From Erpobdella octoculata (lineage: Eukaryota; Annelida; Clitellata; Hirudinida; Erpobdellidae), in the NCBI GenBank assembly GCA_963978895.1, contig OZ022246.1, forward strand, positions 4,017,821 through 4,081,820: DNA of 64,000 nucleotides, read 5' to 3'. Numbering within the stretch: position 1 is the stretch's first letter; each line of letters starts with the position of its first letter. This document shows, piece by piece, positions 11,970 through 24,300 of the stretch. The notes under the pieces were generated by a model. The model saw only the letters and a program-made list of their open reading frames with translations, was not told where the DNA came from and ran no database searches. The position numbers were made by a program, and so were the translations under genes.

Positions 11970-14491
11970 TTAATATGTTGTTTCACGAGCTATGATAGAA
12001 TCAGGATGTCTGTGGATGAAAAGCTTTCTCAGTTCATCGTAAACGAAGACGATCACCAGGAATACCAGCGGCGTTAATAGCCAGCTCCATCTGTAAGCAT
12101 TAATAAAATTATTTAAAATATAAATAATTCAATGTTTAAAATGAATATAAGTATGTAATGTATAATTTACATATTGATAACATATAAATATAATATGAAA
12201 TGCAGTATATATGTCAAAAATACATCTTATTCATCAAACCTCAATGGGTACATTCTTAGTCCTCTGTCCAGACCAGGGCAGTAGATGAAGAACATAAGAA
12301 GAAATATGTTGAAGAACAGGCTTATATTCAATGTTGGATTCCTGTTAACCATTAGTTGTTGATTTAACCATTAATTGTTGAGTCTATTCAGATCCTATCT
12401 AAACCAAGACTTATATCTGGCCGAAGCCTTGTTATGACTTAGGACTTTAAAGCCGATTTCAGAGCTTGTAATCTAGTGCTATTATAACTGGAAGAAAGTA
12501 AGTTGTGAAAGGAAATATTCTTATACTAGAGGGATTTAAATAAGTGTATGGAAAATTTCAGCAGGTGGTAGAATGGTTGAAGGAAAAGCTGAAATTTCAT
12601 TGCTCTTTCTGGTGGCATAAGACGCCATAAGAGATTGTTCTAAACACTTATTTTGATTATATTTTGAAGGTAAAAAAAAGGAGTGCCATCATATAAAGAT
12701 ACCTGTCAATTTGAGGGGTTATCACTTATCATTAGTACTTAATTAACGGAGTATAAATGTTAGACAATTAATAAAAACTGTAAAGAAGTAGTGAGCGTCC
12801 TACATTCTTTGTACCGGTACTAATTTAGTTAATACTTGAACAACAATATGAAATAAAATTCATACGGTCTCATCCAAGAGGCACAAGACTTGCTGGACCG
12901 ACATACGATCACCGCCGCCCACTGCTGCATCACGATGGCGGCAAAGAAAGCCGTCTGACAGGTGTATTCCAGTACCATGCGTTGGGCCCAAGGCTGAAAA
13001 ACAAAAGTTAGGTGCTTGCGTGATATGATCTTATAGAGTCAATGACACATTTCAGAAAGGGACAACTTACCCATTGTTGACCATAAGCATCCTCTATGTC
13101 ATTTATTCCTCTCATATTCCAGATATCTCTCAGACCTAAGAGTCTCTGTGGCCAAAATCCACTCTCAGCCATGATTGCAAAATACATAAAGAAGGCACCT
13201 GCCATTTCAATGAAGCCTAGTTGTCCAAATGATAAGCTGAGCATTCTGTTTTTATTGGATATACATATATAATTGATTAGAAATAAAGCAATTTAATCAT
13301 CTATTGAACGAAAGTAATTTACTGTTTGTTAATTATTTTCTGCCTCTTTAAATCTCTTGGTTGCCTTGTCATCACTCCATAGCCATATTCTTGTTCCTCG
13401 AAAGCGAGACAGATTCCGGGAATGAGATTCGTGCCGAGGTCGAGGAAAAGGATCGTAAGAGCACCCAGGGGCAGAGGAATTTGGGCAATGATGCAAAGCA
13501 AGAAGGCAGACACTTCTACTATATTGCCAGTCAGAGTGAACAACACTGTTTTCTTGATATTGTCAAACATTATCCTCCCTAAAAAATGACTAAATGTGTT
13601 AGGTCGAAGAGACACAAGATGAAAAGCACAAGTATTTTTTACATGAAATGGCATCTAATTAACCGAATTGTAACATTGTTACCTTCTTCAATTCCTGCAA
13701 CAATTGATGAAAAATTGTCATCCAGCAAAATGACGTCTGCCGCTTGCTTGCTGACATCTGAACCTGCAACTCCCATGGCGACACCTTTAAGATAACATAA
13801 ACATTATTAATTAATTAATTAATAATGGTTATTGACTGCTAGTAATGCCTAGCTGATATTACAAACAGCTGAACTCTAGTTGTTAGGTATTCAATTATTA
13901 TTAATGGTTAACTCTTTAATAAGAAGAATTGGTTCACAAACGTGAATTAATTATGATAATAGGACAGCACAGTTGGTAGAGCATCAGACTTGAATGCGAA
14001 TAGATCACATTTCAACTCCCACTTGCTGCCTAGTAGCCCATTATATTGAAATATTATCGGGTAAAATGGTTTTTCCGTGGGGCATGTAAAAGCTCGGCAC
14101 TGCTGAGCTCTGTATGAGGCGCTCTATAAATATTCACATCGATCGCTTGAATGTAATTTGATATAGAGCTGATTTAAAACTTGAAAGATGAATTAAAGTA
14201 AAGAATTTGTTGACCTATGTCTGCCTTTTTGAGGGCAGGCGTGTCGTTGAGTCCGTCTCCCGTCACCGCGACGATGTTGCCGTGTTTCTGGCAGGCGTCA
14301 ACCACGATGAGTTTCTGGTGAGGAGTCGTACGGGCAAAGACGATCTCGTCGTAGTACATCAGTACATTCTGGAGTTGAACGAAGGACATGTCCCTCAAAT
14401 CCGAACCATGTATTACACATGCCTTTGCATCTCTGCAGGAATAATTATAATCAAAAATTTTATACATATAGATATCAAGTATATATAAAAC

Positions 14492-14526
<35 letters not shown>

Positions 14527-17500
14527 GATATCAATGGTATATAAAAATTCTATAAAAATACTCATCAGTGATTTAATAAAATACTGCATTTTCTTCCATT
14601 TTTCTTTCATTTTTAAGCAATAAGTTAATATTCTCCTAACTCAGCTTCCTTCATCCATAACCATGTTCTGTGAACTGCTTATCAACGAGCTCGTATATGC
14701 TCCGAGTTAGTAGATGCATAAAAAATATAAGTAGAAAATTATCATCTTCAAGCTTCTAGATATGCGAATAATGTCTTATTAGATGTAACAATTAAATCTA
14801 ACAGTAAAACTAGTTCATCTTTATTACACTGTATGTTTTATTTGCTGTTATTGATTAAACACTCTATTTGAGAATAGAGATCAAATATTTTGGTGATCAA
14901 CTGACTACTCTATTAAGGATTTAGGTCAAATATTTCTTTGATCAATTGACCTTTTCTACTCCACGACAGGAAGTACTTAGGTGCTTACTACATACAGCCA
15001 TTTCAGTCTTAAAACACCTGGTGTAAAGGACTATAAACTATTATAAAAAAAAAAAAAAAAAAAAAAACCTTTTCTACTAAGACACAGGTCAAATATTAAT
15101 GTTCATAATTTAATAAATAATAATAATAAATCTTGCCTGGGATTAACTTCAGAAATAGGAATATTCAGCCTAGCTGCAATATCATCTGCGCATTCACTTC
15201 TTTCAGAAATTATTCCAACTCCTTTGGCAATTGCTTTTGCCGTGATCGGATGGTCCCCAGTTACCATTATTACCTAAACATGCAATTAATTACAATTTAG
15301 CATAAAAATTGTAAATGCGACAAATGACAGTGGGATGCTAAAGTAAGTTTCAAATCAGCTGCTTAAGCTAAATATAACAGGCTGTAAATTAAAAAAAACA
15401 ACTTTAACCAGATTTAACACGGGGAGTCAAGATCATCTGCTTACCTTGATGCCTGCAGACTTGCACTTGGCAATGGCCATGGGAACTGCAGGCTTTGGTG
15501 GATCGAAAGTCGATATGAGTCCAACGAATCTGAGTCCCGTTTGGGGAAAGTTTTCAAGGTCAGGATCAAACAAGTAATTAGGTGGGTATTGTTCCAGCGG
15601 GAGTCTGAGGTCGACGACACCGACCACGCTTTCCCCCATCTCTCCCAGCGTGAGAAAAGCATTGTGGAAAGCATATCTCCATGCAGTGTTTATTTTTTGT
15701 TCCGCACCGTTGATCAGAATGGTGGAACACCTGTCGAATACTCGCTCAGGTGCACCTGTCATGACCAGCAGAAACCTTCGATCTTTGGGATCGTCCAATT
15801 CGTGAATTGACACCTTTGAGCATTTGAGATTAAAGTTTATTAACATGTCATATCTAAAACAAGAATAAATTGTATTTATAATTAAAATACCATATACTGC
15901 ACAATACAGCATATACAGGCAGATCAGTGATTTTTAAATCTTACAAATAAAGGTCTTCTTGTCACGCAAAGTTGACGGAAATAGAACTAAATAAATAAAA
16001 AATATATGACATATGTTGAGTTTAATAATAATAAAAAGAAAGATTTTCAGGGTTTGCCATGCTTCAGGTATGCCAGTTACTAATTAGCAAAGGAACAGCG
16101 CAGTTTTGAATGGGCAGAAAATGTACACAAAAGCAAAGTAAAAAGATTGTTAACGAATGTAAGTTATATGGCCTGTTTGCTTTGAATATAATCAATGCAA
16201 TACATTACAAAAACTGTAGCAATAAATAGGTCAGTATTACTAACAATATTAAATTATTAGCTATAACTTGTCAAAAATGTTGGAACATGTAGATATTAAT
16301 AGAAAATCTTCTGCTAACAACCATTTTGAGTTGTTTAATTTTAATTTTAGTTAATTTATAATCAGTAATAATTTTTAATGAAAGCTCATAATGGAGTAAT
16401 GTTGAATTATGTTCTACACAGTCACTAAAGCTGTTATGTTATAGTGTGACTTACATACATTGATAGATACTTAAATAGGTACAGACATACATAGATACAT
16501 CTATATGTACAGAAATATATAGATACATAAATATGCACAGACAAAATTATAAGAATATTTTTTAGCATTAAAATATTTACTTGATATTTTATTGATTTGT
16601 TGAACGGAATTTCACAGATTTTGTGGTTTCTGCTTCTGAAATCATACGTGTTGCCAATGGAGCATTCCAGGAATCTCAAAATTGCAACTTCCAGCGAATC
16701 ACCAGAACAGGCCCTGCAACATTATTCAATTTTTTCATGTTTTTTGTGCAAATGCCTTTAAAGTGTTTAATGCGTCAGTTAAGGAAGTATTGTATGCATA
16801 TATTAAATATTGCATGCATGCATGCTTGCTTAGGAAACTATTAAAAATAAACATTGAAAAGTATTTTATCCATTCACATGAAAATATTTACATATGCATA
16901 AAAAACGTGTTATGCTTATATTTTATGTCTGCATAGGAATTATGAATATACTATATGCATGTCTTAAAAAATGTTGGTATGCATACAAAATAATTTAAAT
17001 TAAACGCAGTTATTAAGCATCGCATATTTTATGTTCAAATAAATCTCATACAACGATGAAAATTAAAGCATAAAAATTAATTTTTTATATTTATTTAAAA
17101 TAGAATAAATACAAAAGTTGTTACCTGGTCATAGGGTCGCTGCTAACGTCATTTGCATTTTTGAACTCTGACCTGTTGCATAGCATGGCAGCTCGTGCAA
17201 GTGCCATCCAAGTTGGCATTGATCTGTTGTACTGAGCATCTGTTGAAAAAATAACATGCTTTGAAGAATTTTATTTTATCTAAAGAACTTTATTTTTACT
17301 CTTGACAATTAATTTTTTAAATAAATAAATAATAATAATAATAAAATAATACTTAATTTTAATGCCTCAAATTGTTATAAAATTATTTTTTGAGTATAAA
17401 TATTGTGAATAGTTGTGACATTGACGTTGCCATAAAACAACTACAAGTGTCGTCGACGTAGTCATTCTTACTTTGCTGCGTTTGAGTGAGATCCGCTTCA

Positions 17501-20460
17501 AAAAAGTTGTTATCAAACCACAGTCTGGAAACGGTCATTTTGTTCTGGGTCAAAGATCCGCTCTTGTCAGTGCAGATGACCGAAGCAGAACCCAAAGTTT
17601 CGATTATCTCGAGATTTTTTACCATGCAGTTTTTCTTGCTCATTTTAGCCGAGGCGATCGAATAAGCAATCTGAATTCAAAAAGCATTTATTTATTTAAT
17701 AAAAATCCACGTTATTTGTTCCAATCCGAAAATAATCACTAACGGTTATAGAAGGCAAGAGTCCTTCGGGAACGCACGCCATGATTATTCCAACAAGAAA
17801 CCTCAGAGCGTCAACCCAGAAAAATCCTTCAATCAAAGCAATGAAAAAGAAAAGAAGGGAAACTGATCCACCAATGAGAGAGATCATCAGAACCATGTAA
17901 TACAATTCTTTTCCAATCAGAGATTCGCGACCGAGTTCCATCCTGGCAGCCACGTTGGCGATTCGACCCATTACCGTCCTATCTCCAGTTGCTATGACAA
18001 CACCTCTAGCCATTCCTGAAACGAATAACAATTTATTATTTAATACATAATTTTCTGAAATGGGAACATGTTTAATATATCGGCCATGCACAGAATCGAG
18101 TCCATCTTTGAATATTTATTGAATCAGGAACTGGGTCTCAGAGACATATCAACCATTTTGCTAGTCATTTGATTGGTACTTATAACCAGATGACATCATG
18201 ATCATTTTTACTCATTTTCACAATATCCTTTTCTTCCAAACAAGGCTTGTTTTAAACATTTGAGCTATATCGGACCACAGATCTTGATTTGCCAATCACA
18301 TGTTCACTGTAACAAACTATTTTTCAACAAACTGACACTTTTACTTCTCATTTATTCAAGAAAGTTAATCGTGGGTCTTACTCTTATCAAACCGGAACAC
18401 GATTATAAAACTGAGCTTAAATTCAAAACATATAAGGTATATATATATATATAAGATTAACCTAACCTTCAACCACTGTAGTCGAATAAAAGACCAAGTT
18501 TCTCGTCTCTAAAGGATTTTCATTCGTATAATCAGTCGTCTTCACTTTAGGTTCCGATTCTCCGGTAAGTGCAGAATGATCAACCTGAAAGTGAGATGAA
18601 ATTGTGAAAATTAAGAATTATCGGCGGTTTTTACATGGACTTCTTCTAAGCCATCGTAAACCCAATTAATTATTGTTAATAATGATATTATTCTTTAAAG
18701 TCATGAATAGGAAGATCCAGATTAAAATAAACTCTGTAAATATCTTTTTGAATTTCATGTTGCAATAAAAGTAAATTTAATTGTTGTAAAAAATCATAAT
18801 AAAATCAATAAAAAATTATTAAGAAATGTACTTTTAATCCTTTTGTTATAATAAGTCTCATATCAGCTGGTATGCTATCACCTGGTTTGATCTCAACAAT
18901 GTCACCAACCACCAGCTCCTCAGCGTGTATGTTCATCTTTTCACCCTTCCTATAAACCGTAGCAAACTGAAAGGAAAATAGACAAATTTAGAAATATCGA
19001 ATGGCTCTACATAGCAATCAATGTGATATTTTTTTGTAAATAAATGTAATATTAATTATATTTCATCACTTTTATTCTTAGTTTAAAATTTAATATAAAA
19101 TGAAATTAAAAATAAAGTTTATTTAAAGTGGCTCTATATTTCGGACAAAACTTCAGAATAAATAAATTGAAAACACTTTATAAAAATTAAATCAATTATT
19201 AAAAAAAACTAATAACAATAAATAACAAACCTGAGGTGCTAATTGTTTAAAAGATTCAATGATGAAGGAACTCTTTACTTCAATGTAATATGAGAAACAT
19301 GCATTTACGATTATAATTGCAACTAGAATGTATCCGATGTATAACTGAAATGTAATTACACATAAATTCAAATTACATGTAAATTCAAATTACACGTAAA
19401 TTCAAATTACACTTAAATTCAAATTACACGTAAATTTAAATTACACGTAAATTCAATTCACACTTAAATTCAAATTACACATAAATTCAAATTAAAGAAT
19501 GTATCTGATGTATAACTAAAATGTAATTACACATGAATTTGAATTGCGACTAGAATGTATCCAATGTACAATTGAAATGTAGTTACACGTAAATTCAAAA
19601 ACATACAAAATAATAACTTTAAAACTCACATCTAGCGGGTCAGGTATTTCTTGTGTTGCAGATTCCACGGAGAAACAGATAAAAGCAAGAATTGAAGCAA
19701 TCCACAATAGAATGGCAAATCCATTGAAAAGGTGTTTCGAAAACCTCACCCACTCTGGAATGATCCGAGGGGGACTCAACTCATTTGGACCATCCCTCTC
19801 TAGAGTATATTTTGCTCTTTCTTGACTTATACCCTGTAGATAATAACTTTTGTTAATGTGCAGCTTGAAAATGAAAATATAATATAATGCTGAATGAGTA
19901 ATACTTATTTTAAAAATATTTTTGATTTATTTATTAACAAAATAAATTCAACAAAAAAATCAACTAACAGTCTCAAAATTAACTCCTAATCTTTCTGCCA
20001 ATTCTTGTTGTGAACATTTGTGCTCCACCTGATTTGTAACGAAACAATTTCTTATGACTTTTTTTAAATATTTAAAATAAAATAATTTAAATAAGCACAA
20101 ATTTAAAGCAGAATAATAATGACCATATTCATTTCTTGTCTGATATCCTCAAAATCTGCTTGCTGAATTTTCTTGAGCTTCTTTTTCTTCCTGATGGGTT
20201 TGCCATCAGTGGCGAGTCCATCTTGCGAAAACTGGGGCTGAACGGCAAACCTGTAGTGGTCTGCCGGATTTAGAGGTTCCTCCTACGAAAATATACCAGA
20301 ACACTTTACTTACTTTTTGTACGGTTAATAAGTTACTTTACTTGATAGCTCGGGGAAAAGTTTGAGAAACACACAATATACATACACTATATCAAATAAT
20401 AAATAAACGTATATAATTCCTCACTATTCTGCTTAGATTGTTTCGCGACGACACATTCAT
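11970..20460 (-). CDS. Divergent Na,K-ATPase alpha-subunit-like P-type ATPase
   Basis: Twenty exons, high to low: 20460-20425, 20282-20124, 20028-19969, 19833-19630, 19344-19231, 18966-18832, 18584-18467, 18015-17744, 17670-17472, 17239-17125, 16713-16581, 15813-15445, 15273-15137, 14432-14215, 13784-13683, 13578-13323, 13245-13071, 12993-12866, 12341-12240 and 12090-11970. They sum to 3153 bases in one frame, 1050 aa (canonical alpha is about 1020). An in-frame stop precedes the first ATG. The layout is that of a plasma-membrane P2C ATPase with ten TM helices. Retained: LTGESEP, the phosphorylated Asp, [32 protein letters not shown] and an ETTY C-terminus. Changed (pig/sheep numbering by alignment from memory): DKTGT to DKSGS, Lys501 to Thr, Arg544 to Ser, Ser775 to Gly, Asp808 to Asn, Asp926 to Ala, Glu954 to Asn. 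It is intact and full length, so selected, but ordinary Na/K pumping looks doubtful. The intron at 15136-14433 uses a GC donor. Confidence 0.93.
13966..14135 (+). mobile_element. tRNA-like SINE relic in ATPase intron
   Basis: Head aggacagcacagttggtagagc resembles a tRNA A box, followed about 35 bases later by a degenerate B box (catttcaactcccac). The tail contains gaggcgctctataaat. It lies antisense in the intron at 13785-14214. Confidence 0.5.
14961..15067 (+). mobile_element. Short LINE/SINE 3'-end insertion with 11-bp TSD
   Basis: A 107-base insertion beginning ccacgacagg and ending in ggactataaactattat plus a run of A. It is flanked by identical 11-bp copies of ccttttctact at 14950-14960 and 15068-15078. 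The same 3' sequence is found within 45728-46334, so both belong to one retroposon family. It is a 5'-truncated copy in an ATPase intron. Confidence 0.8.
19362..19500. repeat. Minisatellite, unit about aaattcaaattacacgt
   Basis: About eight tandem copies of a 17-18 bp AT-rich unit in the ATPase intron at 19345-19629, with a further diverged copy near 19525-19600. Confidence 0.8.
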
Positions 20461-21389
20461 ATTCGGAGTGTTATTTTTCGCTTAAGCATCCATTTCCAAT
20501 ACAGGTGAAAAATCAGCACCTGCACAAACAGTTGAAAATCAACATTAGAGTTACTGAAGCGCTTACTATCTTTTTTTAAATGATTATCTTACAGAATTAA
20601 AAGTTATGCTTTTAATCACGTAAAATTATTATTTTAACTGTATATTTCAAACAAATTAAAATACAAAATCTATTTCTTTTGGCATATATCTCAAACTGAA
20701 ACCACGCTTGGAAATGAAATGAAGAACTCATATTATATAGGTATATCTATTTATCTATGGAAAAACTAGATCTCGCATATGGCGAGTCTGGACAAAATAA
20801 AACAAAAACTCAAATAGAATCATTTCATAAATTTCTAACTAACGTAATTTTTACATGGCTTTACTAAGCTCTCGTTTTTATTTTGATTGTTTTTAAGTCT
20901 TTTAATCGAATCCTCAATCAGCTACTTTTATTAGGGGTTTAAGCATTATTATTATATTTAAAGCTCACTCACTACTTACTGTGAATCTAAAATACTCTAG
21001 AAAGACTTCACAAATTGCTACTTTCCACCACATTGGCGTCTGTAACAAAGAACACACAGAACCCTAGAAGCGTTCTTTAGAATTCGTGTTTTTCCACATT
21101 TTTTTTATAATCATCTTTAATTTAAACTGACACAAAATAAAAACGTAAGTTTCAACATCAGCTCCAGACAACATCAGCAAAACATTGTCAAGAAATTCAC
21201 TAACGCAACACTAAAAAAAAACTCAACAATGCAAAAAAAAACAAATTTTCAACATCATCAACTTAAATTAGATTTTGAATTCGGCTCTTTCATGTATTTA
21301 CAATTGATAATAATATTTAAATAAAACATTTTGTATTTTTTACAATTAATTTCAAATTAATCCTTTGTTGACAAGTTCATCTGCAACAA
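20461..21389. promoter_or_regulatory. Spacer between KIDINS220 end and ATPase start
   Basis: About 930 bases between two genes transcribed in the same (minus) direction. By position it holds the KIDINS220 3' UTR and the ATPase promoter. It is AT-rich, and no distinct elements can be named with confidence. Confidence 0.35.
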
Positions 21390-24300
21390 TCAAACTCTGT
21401 GATCTCCGACTGTTCCGGGGTCAACATTTGCATCAAACGGCGTCCGGAACTCCACATTAGAATAGTCATCAGTTCTTTGAAAATATATAAAAAAAATTAA
21501 TTGCGCAAAAACAAACAAAATAAACCAGAAGATTCAAATTCAGAAAGCCTAATTGTGGATGAGCTTAATTGTGGATGATCTTAATTATGGATGAGCTTAA
21601 TTGTGGATAAGCTTAATTGTGGATGAGCTTAGTTTCAGGAAGCTTAATCAATCAATCAAAATGAACTTATATAGCACCTTTTCGTAAATCCAAAGGTAAA
21701 TTAATGAGGCATATTTTAACCGAAACCATCAATATTTGTTGTTTGTATCAATACTTTTGGATGTGGACAATAACCTATATTTTCTCTGAGGTGTAACAGA
21801 CTGCAAAACTGTCAGAACACATTTTTTAATGCAAATCCAACAAATTCTTTGTTTTTATAACCACTGTTATCAAAAAACGATTGCACTTGGCACATAATTT
21901 CAACAGCTCTCAGTCACTGGCAACGATATAGGTAAATAGAATTATGGAGTAGGAGAATACGATAAGGAAATCAAAAGAATTATCTTTTTGCATGCAGAAT
22001 ACATATAGCTGTGCTAAGTCATTAATTAATCTGGAGTTTCACAGGAAGATTGGTAACGATGATGATGATGATTCGCTTGAAAAAAAAAACATTTACGTGC
22101 TTTTTGTTGGATGTCAATGTTGACAACATACCTGTACTGCTGCACGTTTGCACTTATCTGAGAAGTCGTAAAAGTCACTTCGGAAGTACGCGGTACAAAC
22201 GTCACGCCACTTCTGCCAGGTGTAAATGCTGACCTCTCACCTGAATTATTATTAAACGAGATATAAGTTAAAAGAATAAACAGAAATAAGTATTCTATGA
22301 ACCATCTAAATCCTGATTATAAATGACCCCCTCCATCCATCCCTCTTTCTCTCTCTCTCTCTCTAAATGATGTGAATTGAATGTCACCAACTTGGCATGT
22401 GTTGAAGATGATCAACAGAACAAATGACCTCCTCCAGGGGAGATACATGAAGGTCAAGGAGAGGAACGGTTGAGTCCGTGCTCATCCTCATTGTTGTTGT
22501 TTCGCCTTTCAATTTCACTCGTTTCACTCCATGTTCTGATTTCTTGGAATGAAAATGAATTTCATGTTTGAACGATGTCGTTAATATTTCAATAAATCAA
22601 ACTGACTTGCATCAATGTCGTGATTCATATAGGCCCTTAGTGAACCTACTTCATTTAACAGGTAATACAACAGAGGTAATGAGCTGGTAAACGTACAGGT
22701 AATACAGAGGTAATAAGTAGGTAAACATAGAGGTAATACATGGATAAATGTATAGGTAATACATAAGTAAACGTACAAGTAATACAGAGGTAATACCTGG
22801 ATAAATGCACAGGCAATATATATATATAGTTCCTGATAAGCATTTCATCATTGAATGAGGCAACCTTATTATTTCCAACAATAAATAGTATGTTAACTAC
22901 CTCAGCTGGAAAAGCTGTTTTTTGTGCTTGCTTCCTGGCATAGGTGCTCTTGTGGGAAAGTCTTTCCACTTCTTCCGAGTCCGACTCTCCGGAGTCGTTG
23001 TCTGGACCGACGAAGAAAACTCGATCTCCAACGTTTGAACTTTCTTGAGACGGCTTGAATGGAGAAATGAATGATACAACGAATTACAATTCATTTCCTG
23101 TAAAGTAACTTCGTAACGTATTCATTTTAAAAGTAGATATTTTGGCACTTCTGATATTCCTCTTAGCATCAAAATGAATATTGGTTTATTACTTAAATAC
23201 TTTCCTTATAAGATGAACTAGAATAATTTAAGTTAGCTATCTAACCTGTCTGGAGAGTACTGGATGTTTATTGAGACTGATGAAACTAGAATGCGTTGAC
23301 GGATGGTTAATAGGAGAACATTCTTCTTCTGGAATGGGACTTATCCCTGATCTGAATTCATAAACATTAATAATACAGTTTACTTTAGTTACCATATGTT
23401 CTATAAATCTGTTTCTTCTTTGGGTAGTAAAATAAGTAACAGATTCTCAACTGAGGGGGAAGGGAAGGGGGGAGTAAAAGGCTTTGGCACACTCAGACTC
23501 GATGATATACTAGCTGGACATAAAACTGTGCGATTCTACTAGGGACTCGCCGAGCATCATTTCAGACTTCAGCATCAAGCCGTGTACAATCCGAATAATA
23601 AAACATTCAAATCCTATGCAACGGCCTTTTGGTGAAATCTAAAACTTGTTGAATTCAGTTATTTTATGACATTGAGTGTGATAAAAAACAAGATATGAGT
23701 GTCTTTGTTGTGTAATTTGAACTTTGATCTCCCATCCCGTGTACCGACCAAAATCAGGAATGCCCGAGCATAGGACGGGTACACAGGTGAGCATGGTCGT
23801 GCATATAAACCACATAAGGCGTGGGTGGAGTTTGAATAAATCAGTAAAAAAGATGGACTGGATAGTAGGTTTGATTGACAACCATGAAAGCAAGGATATC
23901 ACAAGAAGAAGTGCTGGAAACTTTCCCAATTGAATGAATAGAAAAGAGATGATGATGATTACAGTAGCACAAGCAAGCAGCCGTCGAAGGTTCAAATCTC
24001 AGTAGTACGAGGCTTAATTCTGTTGTCTCAGTTCAACTCAGCCTTTCATTTTTCATAAATGAGTACCCGTTTCGCGACTGGGGGTAATAGGGTTCGGCAC
24101 ATCCCGATATCTGATACACGTACGGGTGGCAGGTGAAAGTAATATTAATAAGTAAATCTTTATTTACAGATGGCGACCAGAGATTAGCAAAGAAGAACCA
24201 ACCTTGGAACATCATTTCCTCCTTCGCACTGCCCCTCCGAAGATGTGTCACTTTCACTCTCCACTCCCGTTGCCTCGACGATGTTTATCAACGCTTCCGT

